The translations under genes were made by a program, and so were the position numbers. 64,000 nucleotides of DNA from Symbiodinium natans. Lineage: Eukaryota; Sar; Dinophyceae; Suessiales; Symbiodiniaceae. Below, piece by piece: positions 44,351 through 55,700 of the stretch; within the stretch, counting starts at the first letter, position 1; every line of letters starts with the position of its first letter. The stretch spans positions 592,501-656,500 of the forward strand of contig CAJNDS010002535.1 of the NCBI GenBank assembly GCA_905221605.1, in the 5' to 3' direction. Under the pieces are notes generated by a model that was not told where the DNA came from, ran no database searches, and saw only the letters and a program-made list of their open reading frames with translations.

Positions 44351-45072
44351 GAGCAATCGTAGGCCAAGTCCCTGGACCACAGACGGTTTTTCGGGGGGAG
44401 CTGTATGCCGTTTTGCAGCTGGCCCGTTATACCGAAGGCCCTATTGACACGACACTAGACTGCCTTGGTGTCCCGAAACGAGTCCGCAGCCCAAAGCCGG
44501 GCAAGACCCACGGTGACATCTGGTGGGAGCTGCAAACCACAGATGTCAACCGCCTCAAAATGAAATGGGTTCCATCCCATGTTTCAGAGGAGGAGTTCCT
44601 CCGAAAGGTGGGTGCGGAAAACTCGTGGAGACAGCAGGTCAATGACCTGGCGGATAAGCTGTGTGGGGAAAAAGCGGCCGAGCTGGCCCACCCTGATGTC
44701 CGGGCAGCCAGTCAGTACCAGGACCATTGCAGCAAAAAGGCTCAAGAGTTCCTGGCGAGCAGGGCGGAAAAGATCCTCACCGCCGTTGGGGAAAATCAGC
44801 ACCCAGTACAAGGTCTTCCTGCAGGAAAAAGGCTCGCAAGAGCAACGAGGCCACCTCCAGGCCCTGCAAAAAGCGCATTGGGTCCAACACACCACCCAGC
44901 AAGAATGGTTCCAGGAGCTGGTCCGGATCAAACTTGTGCATGCGTGGGAATGGGAAGGTCTCAACCTCGGTGTGCTCAGTGTCAACTTAAACTTCTGCAC
45001 ACAAAGAACCGCAAAACCTTGGAAGCATTGGCAGCGTGCCAATTGCACACACCAAGGCAGAGTGACGGTTGA
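44272..45072 (+). pseudogene. LINE RNase H domain
   Basis: VGAIVGQVPGPQTVFRGELY (Glu), DTTLDCLGVPKRV (Asp), LKMKWVPSHVSEEEF (His) and VNDLADKLC (Asp) follow the order of the RNase H active site. The extreme N-terminal Asp strand is diverged (AVDQGPPKK). The frame runs on to 45072 with Ala/Arg-rich sequence. Confidence 0.7.
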
Positions 45073-46186
45073 AGGAGGACATGTTACGCATGTTTTAAAG
45101 CTGCTAGGGGACAGACAACTGTGGCTTGCAGGTTGTGGTGGACAGTTGTCCTTGAAGACTCAAAAATGTTTCGCAAAAACTTTCAGTTGCATGCAGTTTC
45201 AAAAAGGACCCCAGGTGCAAGGCGCAGTTTAAACCCGAGCCAACCAATGCCATCCGCAGCCTCTTTCAGCAGGTGCAAGGGACAGCCCAAGTTGCAGCGG
45301 ACCCCCTGTGCAAAATCCCTGAAGGCACCGGCAGCTGAAGCAACCTAGAAGGTTGCATTCTCCCAATGAGGATAAAGTGAAGGTCATTCTCACTGCCAGA
45401 GAAACCACCCCTGACCGTTTCCCTCCAACAGCCAACACAGGGTGCACCAAAGGCCTTGAGGGACCTTTTGTCAGGAGGTTCCAAACCTCTCTGCCTCTGG
45501 TAGCATCCCAAAGAGGATGATAAGCTGAATCCTCGCTGCCAGAGAACACACCCCTGGTCGATTTCCTCTCACGGTTTGCACAGTGCACCAGAAACCCTGA
45601 GGAACGTTTTGCCAGGAGGTTCATTCCTCCATGAGGTACAACCTCTGGAAGCATCCAAAGAGGATGGTAGCTTAGGAGGAGGTGTTGTTCCTCCCCCTGT
45701 ACCATCGGGCCAAGAGGGCCATCAGATGTGTCAGTACAGAGGCACGGTTTTACAACCCAAACACCAAGAGGGTGGATCGCATTTGTTCGCTCAACTCGGA
45801 AAAAAATTCCAACGTGGGTTGGCTCAAGTTTTGGCCCAAGTTGTAGCCTGAGCGTAGCGTTCCTGGCTTGGCAGTCAGCACAGGTCTAACCTGCCAACCT
45901 ATGACAGTTTGCCGAGGGGTGCTTTCCTCTTAGCCATGGCCCCGAATACATCTGCTGCAGTGGTAAGAACTGCCAAGGATGGTTGTGGGCAGACAGAGCT
46001 GAGAAGAACCAGCTCTGCAAGACTTGCCACACACCGTGGGGACACATCGGTGCGTAAGATGTGTTGAAGGGCACTACGAAGGAAGATGTCGCCGCATGTT
46101 GCACTCACCCGTGCAATTTATTTACTTTCACCGCTGCTTAGACTCACCTGGAGCCATGAGCTCACAAGGTGCCCAAAGGTCAAAAG

Positions 46187-47162
46187 TTAGGTGCCTGTAG
46201 GCCTGTATAAAGTCACTGGGACCCTTGCTTCGGGGCTCCAGGCCCCACACGCCGAGTTTCTAAGGCCGAGGAACTCAGTCTCGACCGTGCGAAGCCTCTT
46301 TGCTCTCGCTACTTTGATTTCATGGAGTCTTTTCTTCTGTCTTCGGTGAGGCCACTCCAATTCATGGAGGATGCTGTCGACCTCCATGTCCACAGCGGTT
46401 TTGCAGAAGATTTTTTTTGAGCAAGCCTGAGCTCGCTTCGATTGCTTTTTGTGCTTTTCCGCCTGCTCATTCAGCACTATCACCATGTCAATGCGCTTTT
46501 GCAGGCCAATCTTCTGGCTTCCCTGCCGCACTTTGCCAGCTATGGCTCGTTTTGACACAGTCTGCAAGGTCGTCCACCTTTTTTGACTTGTGCTTTGGGC
46601 GGCTTGTACCCTGCCTCCTTAAGGTGGTCCCATGCCACTCTAAGGGCTTGGAGGACTTTGTTCGGCAGTGACGTTTTCGGTGCCTTTGGTTTCTCAGATT
46701 CTCGCCAGTATGCCGCCTCCGCAACTGTGGGCCACTCGGGCTGCCAGTTGCTTCAGTCCTGTCTCGCCTTTCTAACGCTGTTTGCATGCATTTGTTCACA
46801 GATTTCAGCTCAAATGGAAGAAAGCATCGCTCCACACGCGTGCCAACCTTGACAAATCCAGCTGACTTGTTTACAAAGTCTTTGTCAGGGGCCCATCCGC
46901 ACTTCAAGCCACATCCTTGGGATCCGTGATTCGAATGACGGATTTTCTCTTGTTGGGACGACTGAGTTTGAGGAGCACAGCGCCGTGAGCAGGCAAAGAA
47001 GTTTCTTTGTGCTGTAAGGAGCACAGGTCGTGGAAATGCCAAGGCGTTGCAATGCTTGCATTGTGCCAAACTGACGAGGATTCGAGCCTGTGGATCAGCT
47101 TTGTCGTCGTAGCAACAGTGTGCATTGCGTTCCTGCTTGGCCGTGCCAGTTGAACTTTGCAT
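46187..47162 (-). CDS. Unidentified minus-strand gene fragments
   Basis: 47162 to about 46750 encodes a Cys/His-rich stretch (HCCYDDKADPQ, LAQCKHCNALAFPRP, FFACSRRC) and DFVNKSAGFVKVGTRVERC. About 46745-46565, in another frame, encodes TVAEAAYWRESEKPK and LPNKVLQALRVAWDHLKEAG, then PCRLCQ. 46567-46187 encodes a charged helical segment (DMVIVLNEQAEKHKKQSKRA, VDSILHELEWPHRRQKKR). They look like pieces of one gene split by introns or decay; I do not recognise the family. At 46210-46262 the sequence matches, inverted, the start of the LINE at 41267-41316. Confidence 0.3.
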
Positions 47163-47199
47163 CCCTTTTGGAGTGGTTTAGGTTTGAAGCAACAGAGGC

Positions 47200-49850
47200 T
47201 CAGCCATTGCTAGCTGAAGAACCTTGATGTTGCTTTCAAGTCTTGGTTTACAGTATTAATCACTGCGAACTCGTGCGGAAATCCTCGGTTGGTTACAGCC
47301 AATCTAACTTGAATCTGAGCAGCCAGACTCAGAGCCGGTAGGTGACGCCGCAGCTATTGATGTTCCAGCTGTTCCTGTGACTCCAGCTGGTCATGCTGCT
47401 GTGTGGATTACCCCAAGAAGTGGAAACCGCTTTCATCTTCTTGGTGAGTGCACGGTTTGAGAAGGCCCGTCAGGTTTGTAGACTGACGTATGGCGAGCTG
47501 CAGTTTGAGTTCCTGGTCAGTATGACAGGTGCCAGTTGTGGACTCGAGAGCTTGCACGTCGCCAGGACATTGCACGATTGGCCACCATGTACCACATTCT
47601 GCATGTGCATGGCCAACAACTGCCAAATCCCATGCTTCAGATCCTCCAGAGCCGAGCCGCGTGATGATACGTAAATGAGCCCAATCACGATGACTCGCAT
47701 CTTTTCGTGGCATGTGTGTTTTAATGATGCAGAATTGGATAGACGCAATTTCTCGAAATGCTCATGATGTCTCTTGTGGATGCAGTCGCTGGCTGGTGCC
47801 ACTGTACCTGAGCTTGTGTGCAAATTTTCTTGAATTGCAGTGGAGTAAACTCAAATCTCTAAGAGATTGGCAAATTCTGCATGTGGCCGGTAACCTCTCC
47901 TTTGCCCATCACAGCCGTGTGATGTTGAAAGTTCTTGCAGCTTGCGGAGCTGGCAAGCAATGCTTCAGCCACACCGCCAATGTGGGTCAATTCTTCACTC
48001 AAGAGCTGAGACCTCCAAACGGCCTCCACAACTGCTAGAGTTCTGCCGCGGCTGCACTTGTCGCACGCCAGCCAGAGCACTAGACAGCGCTATCCTCAGA
48101 TCGCAGATGCCTACCTCACGGTTCCGCAAGCTGTGACACCGTAGTATCCATTTGGATGCAAGGTGAGCAAAGGCACTAGAGTTTGAAGAATGAAGCATTC
48201 CAGTCATACTTGATCGAGAAGCTGGCCATTGAACCGCTTGCAAAGCTCCAGCCCTGTTTCTTCATTTCTGAGAGTTCAGATGAGGGGCTATGGCGGCGGA
48301 GGCGGGGGTCTATGCCATGTTGACAACCTTTTCGCAGCTTGGAGCCGATCAACAATGCAAAGGCTTAGCAAGTGTGTGAAAACCAAGTACTGATTGCACA
48401 ATTTCCTTCTTTAAGCAGCGTGGTGACAAGATTAACTTCTTGAAGAGGAAGGACACAGAAAGTGCATCGGGGTACTTCTGTATGTGTCCAGCGATTATCC
48501 TCCAGCCCAGTTTGGCATGAAGACGCTAAGCAGCATGTGTGGGAAGCCAAACAAAGGGGCATGGCAATGCCTCAGGCATCTTCTTCCACGAGAATCACAT
48601 TACTTGCCTCCGGACTGAGGGTAAAGGCACTGGCCCAGTCGTTCGTGATGACTCACACTTTAGAGGTTCGCTAATGCTGATTGGTCAGGGAACCGATCGA
48701 CAAGGACGAGCGCCAGTGCATTGCCTTTGACGGCATGGTTGTTCACACGTTCTCAAGAAGCCAAAGCTGCGTAACGATTAAGTCCAACGGCCATGTGTGT
48801 TCTTGAAAGGCTGCCTGCCACATCTGACTTCAGGTACTGAGTCCGTGGGGTATCTAGTAGTTCAGCGCGATTGCTCGCTTTGTTTCTTTGGTGTTTGTTT
48901 GCTTGGTGGTTGCTTGGTGTGTCTGGCGGATTGTGTGCGCTGACTTTGTTTCACCCTTTACGTCGAGCCCAACAAGACCGGCCTACTGTGCTACTGATGT
49001 AGTAAAGAGGCGTCAGTCCAAAAAAAAAATCAGCGGTAGCACCTCAGCACCAAGATAAGCAAAACAAGAATAAAACCATCTCCACGCGGCTTCGGAGAGG
49101 TCTCCGTAGGGCCCGTTTTAAGCCAGAGAGTTCAGATAGCTTTTGTGCCATGGTCGACAACAAGGTGTTGCACCTGCCTCGTTTAATGATACGCTCCTCA
49201 GGGATGTTTTGCTGCATCCTCAAAGTTGTCGAACATTCCAAGCGGGTGGATCCTCCAAGGTGAACAGCCTCGTCGTTGTAGTGATGGACATGGATCCTCT
49301 GACGTGGACTCCTGACTATCCTTCCCAATTTCAGCTCTTTTATAACCTGTTCAAGCCTACTTCATCAACCGGAATGGTTGGTGCCAATGCTTTGAGCCTT
49401 CGAGGGTGGCTGGTACTGCAACAGAAGTAGCTGTGTTCCGCAAACTTTGGGAGAGCTGTTGGCCGTTTCTGTGGCTTGAGAGAAACTGCAACTCACTTTA
49501 ACTCTGAACTTCGAAAACCAGTTTCAGAATTCTGGTGGCCCGAACAGCAACCGAAAACGAACCAACCCTTGTGGCAAGGAGCTTCTTTAGGTGAAATTGT
49601 TGCAGGTGGTCCAACACCGTTGGCTGCTGTACAAGGGCTGTAACATGTGTTTGTTAAGACTTTTGATCACCGGAGCCCTCTGTTAACGCAGCTTCTAGAA
49701 CTCAGAGAGCTTTTGATGATTATAAACGTACAAGTGGTGAACCTTTGCAAGATGCTTTGAAGTCTGTGTCATTGCTTCGGTCTATTGCAAACAATGTCGT
49801 TCACACATTTTGGCCACTATGTCAAAGTCAGCCGACTATGCAACCCTAAG
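47200..49850. other. No gene identified
   Basis: Both strands contain only short frames without recognisable motifs. A poly-A run at 49020 follows TAGTAAAGAGGCGTC and could be the tail of a retroposed sequence on the plus strand. Weak Cys-bearing frames on the minus strand near 47400-48080 are not supported enough to call. Confidence 0.4.
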
Positions 49851-49924
49851 AGAGAGGGTGTGTTGAAGTTTGAGAGGTTACAGTTTTGTTGGACAACATC
49901 CAGTATCTTTCTTTGGGGTGGAAG

Positions 49925-50115
49925 GCCCAGGGCGGGAAACAGCCTCTAACAGGAAAAGCCCTTGTTAGGGAAAAGCCCTTAGAAAGAAAACGCCCGAGCG
50001 CAGGAAAAGGCCCCCCACGTCCAACAGCAGCCCGGGGCTGGAAAGAGCCCAGGGCTGGAAAAAGCCCAGGGCTAGAAAAAGCCCAGAACTGGAAAAGCCC
50101 CAAGAATGGAAGAGC
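49925..50115 (+). repeat. GGGCTGGAAAAAGCCCA minisatellite
   Basis: Five close units of about 17 bp (GGCTGGAAAGAGCCCAG, GGCTGGAAAAAGCCCAG, GGCTAGAAAAAGCCCAG and variants) preceded by looser GGAAAAGCCC units. Each unit is a short hairpin (GGGCT with AGCCC). No gene in the flanking 50116-50700. Confidence 0.8.
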
Positions 50116-50694
50116 CCCCTAGTGAGAAAGAAGAGAACGTATGGGTCCAGCCTCCACTAAAAATCTAACATTTACTGCTTGGGCACTTAAGCGTGTCCCC
50201 ACAAGCGCGGTTCCTTAAGACACCCATTTCTGGCCTAGTGTTGCTCATGGCACCGTGACCTTCCACAAACAAATCTTTTGGGCGTAATACAGCTTGGACA
50301 TCTTAAGGCCCTTCCTTGCTCCAAAGCACGACATGGTCAGAAAAGGCCCTGAAAGCCCCTGGAAGGCCCTGGAATCCTCCGCCGCAACCAAAAAACTCAA
50401 AACTTCATAGCTTCAGCCTTTTGAACGGTTGGCCTGCTTTGGCGCCGTTTATGATGACATGAAGAGCCGGGCTATCCTAAACCCCCAAACCAGCCGAATA
50501 GTTCAAAAAAATAAGTCTGCTCGTCACAAAAACAGCGTAACGCAGCTAACGTAGCTTCTTTGAAGAGTCATTTGCAGACGACATTTAAGTTATCTTACAA
50601 CAAAGAGAGCTGGTGGCACTCCGATTGTGCGTAAGTTCTTTCTTCCCCTGCATGCATTAGAGAGAGGAAGTAATTTAAGCGAGCAAATGGATGC

Positions 50695-50893
50695 AACTAG
50701 AACGCCAAGTGGTCTAATTGTTGTCTGTGCAACGGGATCCTGTGCGTCCCGTCGGCTTCCGGGAAGACGGTGCTCCTGGTAAGCATGATTTTGGAGCAGT
50801 ACAGGGGCTGCTTTGAGCGCATCTTTGTTTTCTCGCCCTCAATGGTCGATTCCGCTTGGCAGCCCGTCAAACAGCTGTCTACGAAGTTTGTGC
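50695..50893 (+). pseudogene. P-loop ATPase fragment fused to a retroelement
   Basis: An open frame reads CNGILCVPSASGKTVLLVSM then ILEQYRGCFERIFVFSPS and DSAWQPVKQL. SASGKT is a Walker A-like box, and the following helix/strand with FERIxVFSPS resembles packaging-type or FtsK/HerA-like ATPases of large DNA viruses and polintons (inference from pattern only). It continues in the same frame into copia RT (VRSWRKKTRDGRAQ...SRLVAREF), so the junction near 50893 is either an insertion point or a chimaeric gene. Confidence 0.45.
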
Positions 50894-52582
50894 GGTCATG
50901 GAGAAAGAAAACAAGAGATGGACGAGCTCAGCTTCTGCGTCGCTCTCGATTAGTCGCCCGAGAATTTAGGTGGTTGCAGAGTGACCGAACAGGAGTCTTT
51001 TCACCAGCAACAAACAGTGCAGTCATACGCTTATTGCCTTGGATTTTCGCAATGCTGCGCAACACTTCGGATGATGAGTATTCCATGTTAACCATGGTTA
51101 TCCGAGATGCATATTTAGAAGTTCCACCAGGGGAGCGTGTCATAGCGAGCATGCCAGCGGATTACAGCCAGAAGAGTGAGTACGAATTCGACAGGTGTAT
51201 TCCTGGTCAAAGAGACGGATCGTTGAAGTGGCATGATTACTTGATGTCATACTTGAAGACGAAGTGCAAGGTAGAAGTGTGCAAGGCATGTCCAGCGATC
51301 GTTATCGTAGACGGTGGCCGTATGATCGTGCATGTCGACGACATGATGGTTGTCGCCCCTAAACATTGGCTCATGAAGGTGTTCATCCCTTTTATGGAAG
51401 AGAGGTTCGATTGCACATGGGAGCTGGCCACCAACTCCGGAGATACAGTTTCTTTTCTGAAACGAAAACACATGGTCACAGATTCCGGTGTGATTATTCA
51501 TGGGCAGCCCGAGTTGTTTGACAAGATGTGTGATGTGCTTGGTGTTTCGGCAAAGCGAACTTCAAAGTCACCGTGCACTAGGGAGCTGGTAAAGGACATC
51601 GATTCACCTCAGCTAGACCCAGAACGAGCAAGCAAGTTTAGACAGCCATTGGCATTGCGATGTATGCTTCAACAGACAGGTCAGACGCGTGTTTTGCTAT
51701 CAGGACACTTGCCCAAAGATTGTCACATCCCACAGAGTTTGACTGGGCGGCGGCACAGAAGTTGGCATCTTACCTTAGGTGCACAAAGAGCTTCGCTACA
51801 CATGTAGAACCTGGCGCAGTGGGTTCCTCGATGATGGATTGGCGAGATCAACCTTCACTTTCTTCGGGCGAGGCCAAGCGACACAGTCTTGAAGTGTACA
51901 GTGACAGCGACTGGTGTGGCAACCACAAGAATAGGCGATCGATGAGTGGAGGTGTGTTCTACTTAGACCAGGCAGTCATTTATACCACATGCAGATCGCA
52001 GAAGTGCATCTCGTTATCTAGTTGTGAAGCCGAGTGGTATGCAGCTACAACTGCAGCATGCGACATGCTGTACATTGGCCAGTGTTTGCAAACTTTGCTT
52101 GGAGAGCCAGTGGACATGACTGTTCGACTAGACAACAGTGCAGCGAGATCCTTAGCGTTTAGAACTGGAGCTAGTGGGAAAACACGTCATATGGATGCTA
52201 GATATCTTTGGTGCCAGGAGAAGGTCAAGGCTGGGACATTGACTTTCAGGAGCGTTCCGGGAGAAATGAACCCAGGCGACATCAGTACAAAGGTGCTGTC
52301 AGAAAATAGATGTCGAGCTCTTCTCGGTGCTCAAAAGACAGTGGATGTGGACACGATGGAGCATGTTGGCGAGCGAGAGTGGAGAGACGTGAGAGAGACG
52401 ACTGAGATGCATCGGCAGGTTCGTTCAGTGCAGAGGTCATTTGCAAAAGTCAGAACGAATGATCGCTTCGTCAGGATGATGGTCTTGGCGATGATGGTCA
52501 GTGGTGCGACGGCCGACACTACTGGATATGAGTTTTCACCAAAGTGCGGTGGTATGAACATTGCATGCAGTGGCATTGTTAC
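50894..52582 (+). pseudogene. Old copia element: RT and RNase H remnant (5' part of nest)
   Basis: Copia-type RT: LRRSRLVAREF, GVFSPATNSAVIR, VIRDAYLEVPPGE, CIPGQRDGSLKWHDYL and IVHVDDMMVV (YVDD equivalent). A frameshift near 51650 moves the reading to a second frame: STDRSDACFAIRTLAQRLSH, YSDSDWCGNHKNRRSMSGGV, SLSSCEAEWYAA, VRLDNSAARSLAFR and GEMNPGDISTK give the copia RNase H. A hydrophobic segment (FVRMMVLAMMVSGATA) follows. Gag, protease and integrase are absent. At 52582 it is interrupted by the young element and resumes at 63431. Confidence 0.85.
52578..52582. repeat. Target-site duplication, left
   Basis: GTTAC immediately before the left LTR. The same five bases occur at 63426-63430, right after the right LTR. 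Confidence 0.9.
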
Positions 52583-52775
52583 TGTTAAGTGTACAGCATG
52601 TATCCAGGTACAGTGAATGGGTGCAGTAGGAAAGACACCAAATGCCCTAAGGCATGTTGAGTCTGAGCAGAACGAGTTTGACACTTAGGCTCAAGAGTCG
52701 AAAGCGAGAAAAGTTGTTTTGCCTTTAGAGCGTGGTAGGAAAAGTGAGCCATGATGTTTACCACGTTTTTCAACA
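52583..52775 (+). repeat. 5' LTR
   Basis: 193 bp, TG...CA ends. Compared with the 3' LTR it lacks seven bases after GAGTTTGACAC. The polyprotein ATGs at 52751 and 52754 lie inside its last 25 bases. Confidence 0.93.
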
Positions 52776-55700
52776 TGGTAGCGGAGCACCTGAGTCAGGG
52801 TGCGATGATGCTACAGCAAGCTGGATGGATGAAGATTTTTCCATGGAGCATGATGGTTTTCATGTCTGTGCGAGAAGTGTGTGCCAGCAACCTCCAGAAC
52901 CTTCAGCATATGGCAGAGCAGACAGTTGCAGCAAGCAGTGGTGCCCTGGACGCTTTGAGTTCAGGAAGATGGCAGCAGGAATTGTTCCTGTTTGCAGTGC
53001 TGGTTTTCATGAGCAGCATTTTAGCAGGAATGGCGTGGTCGTTCTTGCGAGAGATTGCAACTGAAGAGCGAGAGATCGAGACTGTCGCCCATGAAGAGTT
53101 CATGCCTGATGTTTACATTGCAAAGTCAAGAACAGCAGTGCACAAGCATCGAGAATGCCGTGGCCTGGACAGTGCGGATCAGGCGCAAGTCGTACGTGCA
53201 CCTGGATGTAGAGTTTGCTTTCCAGATGGCTATGTTTACATTCAAGGGCAGACAGAAGTAAAGAGAAGGAGGTTTACCCAGATGACTGGATGTGGTTTCT
53301 GGATGAGAGTCCTTTGCAGTGCAGTTCTTCTACTTTGTGCAGGGCTCGTTACAGCAGAAGGTTGGTTGTTGATGATCAAGAATGTGAAAGCAAAGGCAGC
53401 AAGAAGCAGTACAGAGATATTGCTAGATGAAGCAGAGCTCGTTATGTCAAAGCCGCTGCCCAGGAATTCGATTTCCCTCCAGGATGACCTGAAGACTATT
53501 GCCTTGGAGGATGAGCATGCCGAGGTGCAGCATGCGACTCATGCACTTGGTGGAAGCAGCAAGAATGTGCATGTGAAAAGAGAGAGAGAAGAGACAGAAC
53601 ATGTGGAGCTCATGTCCTTCAGTTTGCAGCGTCGTCAAACCAAAGAAGCCCCAATACGCTATGAAGATCAAGACAACGAAGAAAACTACAACCTCGAGAT
53701 TGTGAAGTACATGATCGCCGGATTTGAAGCATCAAGAAACTTCGACATCACGAATTTGAAGATTGAGGTGAAAAGATGGTATGAAGGTACAAGAAGATTC
53801 CTTCGAAGCCTTGAGTCGAGCTACGCCCCTGAGATCTCAGTCATGTTTCACAAGCAGAAGGAAATCATTTTCGTGTTGATGATCGTGATGTGCACCCCGA
53901 TTGGTTTGGTTACTTGGATCAGCCTGTACAACATGTGTGCCATCCAAAGCAAAAGAAAAGAGTGTTTGAAGAGAAGAGTTTCGAGGAGAGTCAGGTATCA
54001 AGAAGTTCGGGCATGTGGTGTTCAGAAGAAGACGCTCATGTTCATTGTGTTGCTGTACACAAACACGCAAGCAGCTGAAGCCATGAATGCTCAGATGGAG
54101 CAAGCAATGCAATCTTTGGCCCAGCAGACAGCAACGAACACCCAACAGATAAACGACCTGGTTAGCGCAGTTCAGCAGCAAGCATCCCAGCAGCAGCAAG
54201 CAAGCACAGCAGCTCAAAGTGCAGCAGCAGCCAGTGAAGGCGAGATGAGAGAAATGTTTCGCAACATGCTACAAGTGGCTACAAGAACGAGCACAGCGGT
54301 CCACGAGGCAGCAAGCATGATCAACAATATGGGTCAAATGCATCGAGATTTTCGTGAGCATCAAGAAGCACGAGAACAAGCACAAGCAGAAAGAGAAAAG
54401 AGAAGAGAGAAGGGAGATGTCGAGTTGCACAAGATGATCAAGACCCCCGACGTGTTCAACCCAAGCAGTTTCAAAGAAGAGCATGAAGGCTGGAGTGAAT
54501 TCAGACACAAGATGCGAACCTGGATTGGAGCGTTGGACCCAGAGATGTTAGCAAGAATTGAAGCCGTTGAAGCAAAGAGAAGTGAAGCTGTTGAGTTTTC
54601 CACCTTGAGTGACGAGCACAAAGCCGTTAGCAAGAAGCTCTACACGATCCTCACTTCGTACACGAAAGGTCGCCCATTGAGAACGATCAAGCAGATTACA
54701 GAGGAGAATGGTTTAGAAGCATGGAGAATTTTGCTCGAAGAACACGAACCCTACACTCGTGGTAGAAGTCTTCGTTTGCTGACTACCCTCACGAAGTACA
54801 AGTTTGAAAACAAGAAGACCACCATGGAGAACATCCTTGCATTCGAAGAAGCAATCGAGCAGTATGAAAAGGCATCAGGAGATGTGGTGCAAGATGATTT
54901 GAAGATTTCAATTATCCTCAATCAGCAAGATGGTCAACTTCGACAACACATGTTGCTCAATTTGAGAGATGATACAAAGTATTCAAGTCTTCGTCAGTTT
55001 CTCCTGTCCTATGAGCAAAACACGCGCTGGACCACAACTGACTTGATCAACGCCGGCAACGACCACGGTGGACAAGCAGACATGGATGTCAAAACCGTGA
55101 ACAAAGATGACAGAAGAAAGCCCTGGAGACCCAAAGGAAAAGGAAAAGGAAAGTTCAGCAAAGGCAAAGGAAAGGGCAAAGGAAAATGGAGGAAAGGAAA
55201 GTCCAAAGGAAAAGGCAAGTATGGCAACGACTACGGCTACAACTCCAAAGGACGAGGAAGAGGAAAAGGTCGTGGTCGAGGTCGCGGTCGTTTTGGTCGT
55301 GGAAAAGGATTTGGTCGTGGATTTGGAAAAGGACGCGGAAAAGCAAGCTTTGGTCCTCAGTGTTGTCATTACTGTGGAAAGCCTGGTCACTTTGAAGCCC
55401 AATGCAGACAGAAGCAGAGAGATTTTGGTGATGTTCGAAACGTGAACGACGACCAGCAAAGTACCACAGCAGCCAGTTCTACTGCAGCACCAAGCACGTC
55501 AAGCACCACGAACGTGACGAGCGTCAGCAGGAACCAAGCAAAGACCGTGCGCCAAATCTCCATGATCCACATTGGAGATCCTCCACAACAGTATCCAGAA
55601 GTTTTCGAAGTCGACACGGAGGCAGAAGAAGAACTTGAGATTGACTATTTTGGTCGTGTGCTACGTGTTGAAGAATTTCAGCTGAGCGATGCAGAGCAAG

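Larger units (their letters stand above)
40880..45820 (+). mobile_element. LINE retroelement with internal deletion and direct-repeat flanks
   Basis: A non-LTR element coding for a leader protein, an AP endonuclease, the start and end of a reverse transcriptase, a zinc knuckle and RNase H, in that order. The RT palm is missing. Each side carries a related ~260-bp sequence in the same orientation (40880-41145 and 45562-45820) with GCCAGGAGGTT, AGGTACAACCTCTGG, CAAAGAGGATGGTAGCTTAG, GGCCAAGAGGGCCATCAG and TCGCATTTGTTCGCTCAAC. This could be the 3' end of a preceding tandem copy or a terminal repeat. The 3' region also contains two ~145-bp sub-repeats (about 45390-45535 and 45535-45620). Confidence 0.75.

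Noticed and set aside
45812-45835. Relic of the dinoflagellate spliced leader (TTGGCTCAAG)
   Set aside because: Only ten bases agree with the 3' end of the leader, and the upstream bases (GTGGG) do not continue the match.
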